Source: Apteryx mantelli
Lineage: Eukaryota; Chordata; Aves; Apterygiformes; Apterygidae
Direction: 5' to 3'
NCBI RefSeq assembly: GCF_036417845.1
Contig: NC_089980.1
Span: 45,568,501 to 45,632,500, forward strand
DNA: 64,000 nucleotides
Within the stretch, counting starts at the first letter, position 1. Every line of letters starts with the position of its first letter. The notes below the pieces were generated by a model. That model was not told where the DNA came from and searched no databases. It saw nothing but the letters and a program-made list of their open reading frames with translations. The position numbers and the translations under genes were made by a program. This document shows, piece by piece, positions 11,990 through 26,100 of the stretch.

Positions 11990-12362
11990 ACTGCTCTGAG
12001 GTCCAGAAAACCTGACATAGAAGGAAAGATTGAGTAAACTGGAGTTGTTTAGGCAAAAGGTATGAGAGGATGTTTGATAACAATCTTCAGCGTGAAAGAC
12101 TGTGGACAGGAAAGGAAAGGAACAAACTGTTTTCCTGGTCCAGTGTGGACACGACAAGTAGTAATATGCTTGAACTGCAACACAAGAAATTTGAGGAAAA
12201 TAGTCCTCTAGCAAAGAAGGTAATAAAGGACTGGGTAGATTGTTTTGGGAGGTCATTATGGGTGGTATATAAGAACAGGTCAGACAAAGCTCTATGAGGT
12301 GATGTTGGTGTAACTGATCCTTCCCTGGGCCAGGGCATGGCCTTCATAACCTTCCTGAGGCT
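11990..12362 (+). mobile_element. Older CR1/L3-like LINE, 3' end fragment
   Basis: In order on the plus strand are GATAACAATCTTCA (near 12075), AACAAACTGTTTTCCTGGTCC (near 12121) and ACAAGTAGTAATATGCTTGA (near 12153). AAGGACTGGGTAGATTGTTTTGGGAGG (near 12227), TAAGAACAGGTCAGACAAAGC (near 12270) and ACCTTCCTGAGG (to 12360) follow. Each corresponds to a known block of the CR1/L3 3' region, where the element's consensus reads GATAACAGTCTTCAA, AAGAACAGGTTAGACAAA and GACCTCCTGAGG. The copy is well diverged, so it is old. It has no coding capacity. Confidence 0.8.
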
Positions 12363-14357
12363 ATAAGCTTGAAAATGGCAAACAGGACAATCTGCATAGC
12401 ATGGTCACACTACAGACTCTGAGACATCACATGTGAATGAAGGTCAGCAAAGACTGTGCCTACTGACATGTCAAATGGACCTACTGGCACTTCAGAGGAG
12501 GATCTTGGGTAGTTGTTTCAGGTCATATTGTGTGAGAAAACATTACCTACTGACACTTATTTCTCTCTCTGCCATTTCCAAGTCATTTCCGTTTATTTGG
12601 GAACAGATTCAGAGAAGACAATCTCCCAGTCACTGCTGGGGCCTCACTGGCCTCCTTTCACACAAGGGAGGAAGGGGTCTAGGAAAAGAAGTCATCTTCT
12701 CACATCAGATGTGAGAAATCACAGCTTTTTACAGGCCAAGAGAATTCTTTTATATCTGCTTCCAAATCCGGTTTAACAGGGAACCAGAGCATCTCTACAG
12801 TAAGCAGAGTCCTGGGGTGGGAAAGACCCTGCTTCTTATCTCAGCTAAAAAGGAGGACTGAAGAGACAGCCACATCCTACGTACCTCCTGAACGCGCAAA
12901 GGGGCCAGGAGCCTTCTGGCCACCCCCAGCTCTCAGGTGAATGCTTTTCCCTGACTAGCCCAAAGACCTCAGGAAACCTTGCAGAAAGGGCCACCATCCT
13001 CTCCTTCCTGCTGGCCAGACAGTGTCCTCGCCCTGCATTCGTCTCTGTAGGAAGCACATTCTGGTGAAAGCTGAAGTTTGAGGAATGCAGGCATGTTAAT
13101 TATTAGAGCTTCAAAAGATATGAGTTCCAGTGGGCTGAATTCCAGAGCTCTGAATTAAATGAAAACCTCATCCTGATCTCCTGTGGCCTGCAATATGGGT
13201 TGTTAGTTAAAAGAAAGAAAGAAAGAAAAGAAAGAATACACACAGAAGACAATTTAACAGTACAAAACAATAGCACACAGCTTTAGGAATATGGGATCAT
13301 TTTAAATCAAAAGCTGTGTTCCTTACACAAGCTTACACTTTGCTGCTGTTACAAAAATTCAGCGGGAAGATTTCAGTGTCATATTTACATTGCTTTCCTT
13401 TAAAACAGATGTAGGCACATCTCCCCTTTCCCTGCTGTTTGTTTGGAGTTCCTATCTCAGTTCCTGTGCTGTGACCATGCTGGGTAATGGGTGTCACTCA
13501 GATTCTGAAGAACATAAGCAAAAAAGGATCATTTCAAAGTATTTCAGACCTGTGAGAGTTCCCCTGCCTGGAGTTTCCTCCTGTTTCTGCCCTGCCTTTT
13601 GCAGAAGAGTATGCAAAGCTGTCATGCTGCTGCTTGCCTCCCTCTCTGTCTGAGGTACCCTATGAGACAAGCAAGAAAAACAGCAGACGTGTTCAACCCC
13701 AGCTGCTCAAAAGCTGTGATTCCAGACGTCAGAGGTAGGAAGGGGAGCACAAGTATTTCTCCATCTTGAGCTACTTGGGTGAGACAGCGCAATCCAGGAC
13801 AGAGGTTCAAAACTTGGGCTGTCTCACCCAGATTCCTGCTGTGACACACAGGGGCAACATAAGCCTGTTTAGATTATGATTAAGGATCAGATGGCTTACC
13901 CAGGCAAACACTAGCTCGGATGGTATCTAATGAAATACTGGGTGTTGGCACAGAGAGAAAGGGAGGGATAAATTCTCTCCTGAGAGCTTGCACCACAAGC
14001 CTAGCCACCATCTCAGTCAAATACTATGGAGAAGAGTAAAATCTCACTCTGTGCCCTGAAAAATAGTTTTCCACTGGGTGAGAGAGGAAATCCTGTAAAG
14101 ACTGACTCAAGCATGGAGACATGCCTCCTCTCTAGTCCAGGCAGAGACAAGCTTCTCCTTGTTACCCCACGGTACAGGCAGTTTGAGTGTCAGAAGGTGT
14201 TTCCAGGCCTTTCCACTCATTAGACACTCCGTTTTGTGCACTACAGAGGTTAAATATTTGCTATTTCTAAAGGTTAAAATCACTACTATTCACTGCTATC
14301 ATGTGAAATGTCTCTTCTTCTCATGATGGCTGCAGCGTGTTTTGGATTGGATTGACA
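12363..14357. other. Intergenic, simple repeat and inverted repeat only
   Basis: Holds an (AAAG)n tract at about 13210-13235 and a 13-base perfect inverted repeat (13776-13788 with 13818-13830). No coding exon recognised. Confidence 0.5.
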
Positions 14358-14530
14358 CAATTTGCAAGTCAGAGCTCCTAACTCTAATTCTGCTTCTAGC
14401 CTGCTGGATATTCTTGGGCAAGTCACATCAATCCTCTGTACCTCAGTTTCCCCACCTGAGAAACAGAGTTAATGATACCTACCTTTCTGAAGCCCTTGGA
14501 AGTGGATCATTAAAAAGTTCTAGATATCAT
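14358..14530 (+). mobile_element. MIR-family SINE
   Basis: The segment reads TTGGGCAAGTCACATCAATC, then TCTGTACCTCAGTTTCCCCA, then CCTGAGAAACAGAGTTAATGATACCTACCT. This matches the MIR core and 3' part (consensus GGGCAAGTCACTTAACCTC, CCTCAGTTTCC, TGTAAAATGGGGATAATA, CCTACCT) in correct order and spacing. MIR is an ancient amniote SINE, so a copy in a sauropsid is expected to be old. The 5' tRNA-derived part is largely missing. Confidence 0.85.
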
Positions 14531-17500
14531 TAATAGCTTATTTCCCCAGCAGTCCTTAAAATTGCCACAGGTCCCTCATGAAAAAATGCAGTTCATTTTA
14601 AAAAATGTCAGGAAATTTCCAGTATTTTAGACTCTGCACAGATGAAATAAAATCCAAGACTAAGAATCTGTCTACTGAAAATCCTGAGTTTCTCATTTAA
14701 CGAAAATACAGACAGCTCAGACCCCACTTCTGACCTCACTGATGATGACTAATTCACAAGAGTTCCCCAGCACCCAAACAAGGCAGGGTTTGTTATGAGT
14801 AGGCAAAAAGTTAGAGGGAGGTTTCTCTGGGATGTATGAAAAAAACATGGATGTTATGCATTCAACATGTTCCAAAAACAATCAAGATGAAAAATTGCAT
14901 TTCAATATAGCCAAGAGTTCAAGCACTGTAAAAGCACGATTAAAATGTACATTTCTGTTGCCTCACTGAGGCAAAGCATCAAAGGATACACACTAGAGTT
15001 TTACTTCACTGACTTTAAAATAGGCATTGCTATTTCCTGGCTGTGTTAGGACTCTCTTTATGACTTCACCTTTACTATCTAAATACATACAGAAAGTGCA
15101 AAAGGTTGTTTCAGCATACTGTGGCAAACAGCATTCTTATAAAAAATAGTAGTGGACACTTTGCATTTGACTGGATAATCATCTACACAATTATGAATGA
15201 ATGTGCAATTGTGAAAATCAAAAAATTGGGCTTAACATTTGCCAGTGTAGGCTTTTATAGTAGGTCTGAAATGGAAATCATCTGTTCCAAAGCGCAAACA
15301 TGTGCTGCTTGGATTAAACAGTGTGGTTAACCAATAGCTGATGGCACTAGTGTTGTGGACACACCAAAAGAAGAGGATAAAAGCACCATTTTGCAAACAT
15401 ATTACCTATGTGCACATAACACTGAGAATCAGAAAATAAACCATCAAATCTGGCTTCTATTATGGAGAAAAGCTTGAACCAGGGTTTTCAAGCACGCAGA
15501 ATATTCTTATCTTTGACAAACTGGAATATTCCTGATTCTTCACTGCAGGAACACACCCCCAAAATGCACAAGTGATATTTAGTCCAATTTCCTACAAAAA
15601 TGCAGCCTATACGATCATTCTTTGTGTGCTCAGCTGTGCATTCATTCCAACAACTTCTTAACGATATTCCCAACCAGCTTTTCAGTGGTAGCACTGTCAA
15701 AGATGGCTGAATTCCTACCTGTTTCATGAAAGCAGACAGATGGGTAGCGATGCCATCAGAGTCCTGGCTCTGAGAAAACTTGCAGTTGTGAGTTCTTGAT
15801 ATGAGAGAAGCCTCATGGGAGCAAACGCTTATATAAACACCCCAGTGATGGGAAAAGCTTTGCCTGGGGCTCACATCCTCTTAGATGGTGAAAGTCAGTC
15901 ACCCATGAGACAAAAATCCATAGGAAACCAGGCTTCATTAGTTCTGCTGCCACAAAATTACTTGCTTAACAAAATGGCTATTCCAGGCCTTTTTGCAGAA
16001 ATGCGCTATACTGTTGGCATGTGCAAGTCTGGATTTTTTTTCCCTTTTTTCACTAAGTGCTTTTCTTTATTAAACTATAAATTGTGTACCTCACTCACCA
16101 AGAAACACAGTCTCACTGGCATAAATACAGAGACAAATAAAATAGTGACTCTATGCCCAAACGAGAGTTAAATGCATGCTTGCACAACCAAACTGTGACA
16201 GGAGTCAACTGAGAGCAACGAAGAATGAATTTAAATTACGTGCCTACTTAACCAACAACTGAAGCCTGGTTGTTAACAAGTAGGTTTCTAGTAGAACGCA
16301 GGGAAAAAAATATCAGCCAAAAATCAAGCTGCTCAGAGTTTTCTTTTGAGCAGTATATTACTGTGCCCTAAATTTTCAGCAGTGGTTTTGCATGCCAAAA
16401 CCCTGAAGCCGGATTTATTATCAGAGCGACAATTTTGAAAATACAGCTGAAAAAAACAAGTCCATTTTGATGTCTCAAAGCTAGACTCTTCAGAGTTGAG
16501 GCATCCAAAGTCATTAGAGATTTTATTTCTAAACATGGATTGTGTGTATACTCTTTTGCTTATTTAGATTTCTTATTCCATTTGGGAGAGAAGGAAACGT
16601 AGTCACACTAGTCCCTCTGTGTTCTTGACAGTGGTCATTCTCCAAACACTAAAGCAAATCACAGAACAGTAATAGGCTACCTATCAAGTTCTGGACTTCA
16701 CACAAACACGCACAAAAAAAGGTTTAATGCCTCAGAAATCTTTTGATGTTGTGATTGTACCAGCATTCACAAAAACAACCCCTAGACACTCTGGCCAGGC
16801 TCAAGGAATTGACTCTTTTGGGATCCCCAGGACCATCAGGCTGAAAAAGTAAGGTCGAGCAGCTTTCTTCCCTGGTGGTCTGTTAGTGTGGATTTATACT
16901 GGCTTACATTTTTCAGGGTTGCTTCAGGATGCAGACTACAGACTTTAAAAAAACCACCCCAAATTCACCTCAAACCAAGTGGCCAACAACTGTAAGTCTC
17001 ACAGGACTCTGGCTCAAAAGCCTCAGAAAACAGGGAGGGTGAAGGTGGGGGTGGTCCCACCTGTGAAATGCGAGCGTTGATGTGGACAGACATTCATCGG
17101 CTGCACAGGAGAGCAATTGCTTGAAGGATCCTTTCATTCTCCCATGCCTCTGACAGTGGCACTTACTCTTTCCTCACTTTTTCATCCCATTTTTGCAAAT
17201 AAAATATAGTGTAGAAAGTGCTGCAGTCACACAGATGTATATTAAACCAAGTTCTTTAGATTAGTCCTTTGTCAGTACTGTTGCTGGTTAGCAGGATAAG
17301 AAGAGACAGGAACACACTTCTTACATGGTGGCCAGATCAAAACTTATGTAGAATTATGTTTTCTTTATCCCTTTTAAGCCCCCCTTAAATCATCTTTTTC
17401 CTTTCTCTGTTTTGTCTACATCCTTCTCCTCTTTCTTCCTTTTGCTTTCTCCAGTGAACTTCCACAATCTCTATATTTGCACCTTAAAGTTTATTTAGCT

Positions 17501-20500
17501 TGCTACCCTCACTTCCTGTAACCTTGGAGCCATTTCCAGCATATTCCTCTACTATGGGACCTGCTTTCACTATTTTGCTACAACTTTTTAAAATCTAATA
17601 TTAAATTCTGTCCACCTAGCTTTTATGTAACTGGTGCAACAACAGAAAGCAGAAAGGTACTGGGCATCAGATGGGAAATAGGAGAAACAGTGATGTTGGG
17701 AAGAGACAATGAACATACAGGCATCCTCTAAGGAAATACCTGTTTGTTTTTTCTAATTTTGTATGCCATAACTATTCTCTGCCTCACATCACGCTCTACC
17801 CCAGAGGCAGGTTTCTATGTCCTGGGCAGAGCTGACTGGTGTCATTCCAACTAAATGCAACTCTGCATTTCATGGGGCTGTTTAGAGTGGGGATTTTAAC
17901 CTGGGTTTCTCCCATCCCAGATGGTTACTGATTCCTAGGTGATATACATATACCTCTCTTTGGTGTTTACAGATCATTCATCTAACCATTCTGCAGTTAT
18001 TTGACATTCTTTCTTTTCTTTAATATCATTGATGAATTTCTCTGATACCTTCCCTACTCAGACCTCTTTGGCTGCCAATGTTTAATTACCACCAGAACCA
18101 TCACCAGTTAATCTCCATGGAATCTATGCATCATTACTCTTTGGCTGTAAGTCCCTCAGCTATATTTCAAACCATGTGATATTGCAGACATTTAAGCTGA
18201 TTTCAAAATTTTTATACTGCACATGCCACGTTCCTCCACTGATTTGGTCATTATGCAAAAATAAAACAGTCGAATGTAACAAGGTCTGTTAGTGACATAA
18301 GCAAGGGCTGCGACCGGAATGGAAGTAGCTATACATAGGCACAAGTTCATTGAGAAGAGAAACGATCTGTAAGAGTCAGGCATCCTGGGAAACACGGATT
18401 AGGGGTAAGTGCTCCAAGGCAGCTTTCTGATCCTGGACATGCCGGGATATCTGGGACCTTGAGCCTCTGATCTTTTCCCCCCTTGTATGTCTGTAAATAA
18501 CATTTCTGACTATGAACCACCCTGCACCTGGCATCCGACTGCTTATGCCAAGATGACTACACCCTTCCCCTGGGGTGTAGGGTCATGAATCATGATAAAC
18601 ACAGCAGTATAGGAATTTCGCACATTATAAAATGATTGTTTACAAGTAATAGCGGTGATTACTCCAAAAACATTTCAGAAAAAAGGAAAAAAAAAGTCAA
18701 TTAGATACACAGACATGATAATTAGGCTGTAGCCACTACCAGTTATTGCCTTACCCAGCATGCTAAGGTTTCCTTTATTCTTTTACTGCTTTTGTCTCTC
18801 CAGGGAAGCTTTAATCCTCTGCAATCCTACCTGGAGGAGAAACATCACTTAAATATCCTGCCCCTGCAACACAAAACTCTAATTCAGTTCCTTTCCTTGC
18901 TCCCCAGGAAGAAACAAGCCAAGAGGGCGTCTTGTGGTCTATATTCAGCTACTGCTTAGTAGCTTGAGACGAGTCAGACCTGGAGACTATCCAAACTATT
19001 CAGTCTTGTTGTCCTCCCTTATGCAATTGCTCCCAGCATAATCCCACCAGGGGCAGCCTGCGGAAGAGATGCGGCACTTGTGGGCCCATGTGGCCTCCTT
19101 TCTGCACATGGCTGGACAAAAAAACAGAAACACCATCTGTGAGGAGGTGAGGAGCAGCTTCCTAAGCTTTCCTGTTATAAACGTCCCGCATGTGGGGGAG
19201 CGCACACCCTGCCATGGCAGAGAGGCAGTGGTTTCTTCGCATTTCTCAGCCAGGAGTTGCTACCTACCAGCTGAGGGGCCCAGGTCTGACCATAAATCTG
19301 CTGTAGCGTCCCCAGGGCAGGCTCAGCTTGGGCTTCTTTCCACCCCAGCTCAGCTGCATGTACCACTATACGTAAAGCGGGAAGCCAAGCCTTTTCTGTC
19401 TCCCTGTTCTCCCTCATGTGCACTAACTGGAGGTTGCAAATAACACAAACAGGCAAACTGCTCGTAGCCCTGCAAGTGTGTGCATGGCACACGGAAATAC
19501 CACACTTTTCACCACTGTCTCACCCACTCTGTGCAATGAGCCATGTGACGATGGGCAGGGTGGATTTCTACATGCCACAGGCAAATCTCTTTCCCTCATT
19601 CTCAGTCTGTTGGCAACAGAGATTACCTGCAGGCTCAGGCCTTCTACATTTAGAAACCTCTCTAAACTGGAAAGTCCATAGAGGGACTTCCCAGGACATT
19701 CAGCACTACTGGTAACCCCTCCACCCTCACCAGTGAAATATTTAGGAGTTCTTTTGGACTCATCTTAAGAATACCCAAAGCACCAAAATAAATTGTGCCT
19801 GAAGGTCAGTTAAAATGAATTTGTCCAAATGGTATCGGAAGTGCCCAGCTAGCTGCAGCTGAGAGGAGGAGCTGGTGTTTACTTCACGACACCTTACATA
19901 TAGCTCAGTCAGTGTTTCTACTGGCATCAAAGGGACGCCAGGTAAAGATTTCAGAAGGTCCAACATTACAGACCCTCTCCTTGCCACGTAGGGACCAACC
20001 ACAATGGTGGCAGCGTGCCTAGCACAACGAGGCCCTGCACACCGAGGTCCTGCTCCATGACCAGGAGTCCATAAAGCAGAACTAGAGAAAACTGGAGCAG
20101 CAACTTTTGCCATTCAGTCGTAAGAAGGATCCAAGTGCCGTTGTATTTGCAGGTTCCCTGCAGAGAAGGCTGTTGCAGCCTGGCTGCTCCACCAGTGCTG
20201 GGATCTGTGAGTGTAATATAGTACATGTGGGACTGCAGGCATGCATGAATTTCAGATTTCTATTTCTTCCTACAAATTAAACCCTGTTACAGTTATATTT
20301 CTCTACAGATATTCTGGGTAATAGTAGTTCTGTGCAGCTGTGAGTGGCTTCTTTGACTTCATATAGAAGTTCCATCTGCTATAGTCACCATCTGCTATAT
20401 TCACAAAAAAATACAGTATATATAAATAACATTAAAGTGGAGATAGAAGCTGACTAGAAGGAAGCAGAAGATTAAAAACCTTTTTCTGGGGGAGAAAAGT

Positions 20501-23059
20501 AATTAATTTTAGTGATTGCTGCTTATTAGCAAGTGCAAGTATTTTATGGTTCCCGTCTTTTTACTCTTTTTTGTCTAATTTCCTCCCTTATCAGCCATTT
20601 AGAGACTAAGGACCTTCAAGAATGGCTTAATCCTGCCTTGTCCTCTTTTATGTTTTCTTGTCAAGATTCCCAATATCTACTTGTTCCTCCATCTGTGGCT
20701 TATTTGTGCTGCCAAGGCATCAAGCTTCTTGCTGTCAGCTCTCCACAGTCACCTCTGGAACATCTTCCATATGTGCAACTATGCACAAAGCCAGTGCCTC
20801 TTAGGTCACCTGTAAAGCCCTTTTCCTTTTACAAGGACTTACCTCACTTCTCCTGTACCTGCTCACAGAAAAATCACAGAAGCCTGTACATAAGCTGTCT
20901 GTGCTAAAACGTTCTTGTTCCTCTGCCTATTTGGCAGTCCTTGGATTGTGGTTTTCTTGGAGGAGGAACTGTATTCTTCAGCAATGTCTGCATCAGTCAG
21001 ACTAACCGGGCCTGGGCACAGGCCCACAATCATCCCTCTTGTTGAATCGGTAGCACAGCCTCTGACACGGTTTTGGTCTGGGCCAGTTAACTCTTTCCCA
21101 GGCACAGCTGGGGCATTAGTGTGGGCCAGGGATCGTTCCCAGTTAGACAGTGAATGAGGCCAGTCTTGTCTGAGGGAGAAGAGCATTTAGCTGTATGGAC
21201 ACAAGCTGTGTCATGTCAGCTGGCCTCGTGGCCACAGCAACAGTCCTGGGCCCATTTTATGGAGTAGGAAAGTTCACGTTGCTTGAGTATTCCTCCCTGA
21301 AGGCACAGGAAAGTTTCATCCAGTTGTGCAAGGAGAACAGACAATCCCAACCTCCCCTCCATATAAGGAAAGCCGAGAGGAAGCCTCCACAGATCCGAAG
21401 TCTCTATGCTCCCATTTCTCTCCTTGAGCCATCTGAATTACCTGTGCTGAGTCCAGGGTCAACCAGGAGAAGCCAAGTCCTCTGCAGGCCTCCCCTCCAA
21501 CCCCTCTGTGGGCATGTAAGGGGCCGTGCTGGAGTGGTGGGAGCTTGAGAGAGCCTGACTCCGGTAGCGCTACGCTGCAAGAGAAATGGGGTCCTGGGGA
21601 GGTAGAGCTCCTCCACAGAGGGGGGATGAGGAAGCCTCCTGAAGACAAGGTGGCTGGAAATGAGTTATAATAAGGAAGGTTAATGGTGATTTAAGACAAT
21701 GCAGGGGCAATGGAGGCTGCAGAAGCTGCCCTGCTCGCAGGGGCCAAGGCCTCCTCCTGCTCCCTTTTCATGGCTCAGGAGGAGGCAGGGTGGCAAAGAC
21801 CCTCACAGTGCGGTGGCTGGTAAAACTGTTATTCCCTCCTATAAGGCCCCTCTGAGTCCAGGGAGGAGGAAGAGAGCAATAGGAGCCTGGAGGTGAGCTG
21901 CTGGCTGTTCCAGGGCCTTGGAAAGAAGAATTGGTGGCAAAAGCCACAAGCGAGAAAGGAGCAAGCAAAAGCAAGAGCACTTGTGCCTGTTCTCTGTTGT
22001 CAACAAAACTTACAGCTGACACAGCTCTCAGGCCAAGCATCAAGTGCTGGAAGGCAAAGGAAAAGACTGATGCCTGGTACAGTGCTCATCATGTTCCCTG
22101 AATGCCTCTGACACTAGCACATGGAGGTTTTGCTGCTACTTTGTTTTAGGGGCAACAGAAGAAAAGCAGGGACGAGGAGAGCGTGTACATGTTCTTACCT
22201 AGATTTTGCTTTTAAATGAGGAAAAATCAGAAGAACAATGCAAATCTTTCTTAACTGAGATTCCTAGTCAAAGCATTCCTACAGCATCCTTTCCAACCCC
22301 TGGCAGAAAGCTGAGCTTGGAGATCTTCCAAACAGCATTTCTCAAACCCTTCCATCCCTTGACTAAAATACAGTCAATATTTAGGAGATAGGTTCACAAA
22401 ACAATATTTATACCCTTGCCCTCATTCTGCCACTGTTCAACACCATTTCCAGAGTTGTGCTGAGATCATCGATGGTATCAAGTGCAAACAGGACAGTAAA
22501 TTATAAAGCCACATTAGCATTATTTGCCTTTAAAAGGCACAAAACCACACACATGCACTCACGCATACACAATTTTGCCAAGCAGCAAAGGGCAAAGTTG
22601 TTTTTAGACTTCTGTCGAGTAGATGTATGAATGCTTGAGGATGTTTATATATTTAAACTGTCTAATATTATTTGAAAGTTATCTTCTTAAATCTCTACTT
22701 CTTATTTTTAATTATTATTCTAAATAAGGTCTGAAATAGTCACAAAGGCTAAATGTATTCGAGCCTGCAGAAAGGCACATTTAAGGTCTGATAATATTAC
22801 ACTCAAATCTAAGTTGGAAGAGCCACTACTTTCTTGGCTTAATGTTGCTTAAAATGCTGCTTGTTACTATGCTGGGTCCCACTCCAATGAATCTAAATGC
22901 ACATGAGTAACTTTCCTCCACTGCATCCAACAAAAGTGTGTAAAGAAGTCAGGCTCACACGCAGAACAAGTGTGAGAGTTGGGGCTACTGCAGAAGCCCC
23001 TGTTTAGGAAGTATTCTTTATGCTACCAGTGCTGAAGTGGATAGAAAGACTGTTTCACT
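14531..23059. other. Intergenic, no recognised feature
   Basis: Unique sequence. 14531-18900 is AT-rich. 19000-22100 is somewhat richer in GC, with several open frames up to about 125 codons on both strands, none resembling a known family. No RNA genes or intact repeats recognised. Confidence 0.5.
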
Positions 23060-23128
23060 GGGTTTCTCAGGGGAAGTTCGTGGCCTCTGCATTTGACAGG
23101 TCAGAATAACACTGCTGCTCCATTCCTG
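23060..23128 (+). mobile_element. Possible CR1 3' end fragment
   Basis: AGGGGAAGTTCGTGGCCTCTGCATTTGACAGGTCAGAATA resembles the CR1 3' block GGGGAAGTTCTATGGCCTGTG, with AGGTCAGACTAGATGA after it. The match is short and diverged, so the call is tentative. Confidence 0.45.
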
Positions 23129-26100
23129 AGGTGCTGATGCAATATTTTCACTAGAGCTCTGGCAGAGAAAGTCCAAAGGAAAAAACCTAGATTAAATTTC
23201 ATTGACAATAAATCAAATTCTAAATGCTTAAAACAAAGAACTCAAACGTAATTGCTTTTCTGCATAGCCATAACCTAGCCATCCCATAATATAAAACCCA
23301 TTTGTTTTCACTGATGCAGAGCCTTGTTGTAGAAATGTCATTACAGCAAGAAGCACTGCCAGGGAGGATATCAAGTTTTCCTTTGGATTTATGTCTTGGA
23401 AGGTGAACATATCTGCAGTGATCCAGAACATGCACAAGTAGGGTGAAACAACATATCCTAGCTGCATTCATTGCTATCACAGCAAGCTACCTTCACTGCC
23501 TGTCTGATCCTATAACAAGGAAGTAGACCCTGATGAAAAACCATTTGCAATGTGCAAAATAGTTTATAGTACAAATGTATGAAAAAATATCAGAAAAAAA
23601 GTCTAAACACCCACAGGAATTACATTATATGTATTTATGGGATTAATAAACTAATTTGTCAGCCCCTTCCAAGGTTCCCTGGCCCAGCTCACCGAGCCTC
23701 CATGCACAGCATCAAAACGACCACTCAGCTGAAGGGACTGGCAGCAAAACAACCTAGGGTCCAACTGCTTTTCAAATAAATTGCAAATCCTTTCTCTTAA
23801 AAAAAAAAAATCCATGGTAAAAGTGGCATTTGCAAAACTGGCATCTCTTTCACCCAGTTAAACCTTTTGGAAATAGTAATATCTGAAGAAAAATTCTGTA
23901 ATTCTGCCTCAAGCAGCACTTTGCTGTGAAAGAGAAGAAATCTGAAGATCCCATGATATCCACATGAGGCTTGATTATAGCCGGTGATGTTATGCTGAAG
24001 GCGCTTAAACACTGCCATAATGGGTGGGACCATTAATGGGCAAGATGGATAAAATACTATGAGAAATGGTGTCCTGGCTGGATGTCACCTTGTGCAGCAG
24101 AACATCCCAAACTGCTTTGCTTTGTCTGGAAGTGGAAAGAGAGCAGCTACATAAGTCTGATAAGCAAAAGAAGCGTATGAGTGTTTGTGTAGGTTTGAAT
24201 GTAGCAGTGGTCCGTTACATCCATGGCAATTGGTATCACCTCATTAAAGCACAAAACTCTTGGTACTATCTGAAAGAATGAGGTAGTCATAAGAGTATAA
24301 TAGATATAGGATGGCAAGGGATGAGGATAAACAAAGGATTAGCCTCGTGAGACTGAATCTTTCTCCGAGCTGCTCCGAAAACTTGGAAGAATCCTACTGA
24401 CATTAGTGACGATGCTCACGATTAATAGTCTGCTAAAAGTTTGCTGTAGTTCTGCTGTAGGAGCTACTCAGAGGCTGAGCTATATCCCACAAGCAAAGCA
24501 ACACGTGCAGACAGCAGTTCAGTTCTTTCTATTTTGGGCTGTTGGCAAGCTGTGACTTACCTTTGCTCTCCAGCTGTGCCTGTTACTTCGGGTTGGTCTG
24601 CCGTTGCTCTCTGGCAATGTGGTAGTTTAGTCTGGTTATCTACTGCTCAATCCTCTGCTCAAGGAGAGACGTGTGGCCTCCTACGTAATCAATAGCACTA
24701 ACCTTTTTTTTCCTGGTTTCAGGAGTTACGGAGGGACCGTCCCACCTCTGGCCTGCTGCTCTCCCTGCACAGTCTGGGCTGTCAGGCAGGGGCTCCCAGA
24801 GCTCCTCATTCTCACGAACCCAGAGGTACCTGCCCTCTGCTTCATCCTCAGCAGGGCTCAGCCAAGATGCAGGGACTGAACGTCCCTTTTCCACTCCACT
24901 GAGGAGCTCCCATATTGCTACAAATTCCAACCTTTTCCATGTTTCTGTGGGCCACTTTCCACACTAATTGCTACCTTAAGGGCCTTTCTACTTCTTTTCC
25001 TACCAAGAAGTCTTAAAGAAGCCTTAAAGAAGGGAGGAAGAGGCCTAACTACTAGAAATGGACAAAATGAAATCGCCATGGGGCAGAAACACATCAAGAA
25101 CTATAAAAACCGGGGTTGCTTTTCTGTGGGCCAAGGTCCCAAAATTGGCAGACGGCCCTCTGGAATTGAGAGAAGATCCATGTAAAGACGGAAAAGCAAA
25201 CCCAGTGTCAGAGAAGCTGGAGAGGGGAACACGACCGTGGTTCACACAATTGCAAAATAACCATTCTGCAAGGAGCAGAAGTCCCTGTAGGTCTGCACAA
25301 CCCCAGAAGTTAAGCAGGATGAGAGGCTCCAAGGTGGATGGAACGACTACACTTAAGATGGAAAGAATACAATGTTCATTTAGGGATAACACAGTGGAAA
25401 ACTGCTGAATTGTAGGAGTTAACTTCTAAATGAGACTCTCAAAAATTAGCTGCTTCACTTCGGCAGTGAAGTCATTAATGGGCTAACTTGCAGTTTTGAA
25501 GATTTTCATGCTGCTAATCCTGGTTTTCCGTTGCATGACTCTTGGCTGGTATTTGTTTGCCTAGATTGTTAAATTGATTTTTGGCCAAGAGCTATTGTAG
25601 TTGACTCACAGGTCACAAGGGTTTAAAATAAAAAGAAAAAAAAATGGAGAAGAAGGGATATGTGACATCACTGGTGATTAAAAGGTTCTTGGTGTGTTCA
25701 GAGAAAACATTCAGGTCAGACTAAACTGGAAAGAGAAAAAAGGACTTTCATACTTAGGTCAACTTGGAAAACAGTTCTAGACAGAAAGCAGAGTTAATTA
25801 TCACAGATTTTTCATCCCAAACCACCCTGTTCTTGCAGGGAGCCAAGTTAGGTTAAGATCAATATTAGTCAGCGGTTTAAATTTGTAATAGGTCTTTTAT
25901 TTACCCCAGTATGGTAAGGCAGTGACTCATATACTTGTCTTGCCAGTACCCAGCATCCTTGTCTTGCTCAGTGAAGCCAGTCTGAATCCACAAATTTAGT
26001 TTTCTAGCCTTAACAACAAAATCAAAGGTTTGAAAGAAGTGAATGAAAGGAAGAATGCTATAAAGATAGCAAAACCAAAAAGCAAGACTGCTATTGCTCT

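Noticed and set aside
15488..15874. 128-codon open frame on the minus strand
   Set aside because: No domain, no splice context, and codon usage is not protein-like. Taken as chance.
24640..24930. 96-codon minus frame with an acidic, tryptophan-containing stretch
   Set aside because: It looked briefly like an exon, but no acceptor/donor pair or homology could be found.
25058..25408. Overlapping 115-116-codon frames on both strands
   Set aside because: Both strands are open over the same interval and neither product resembles a protein family.
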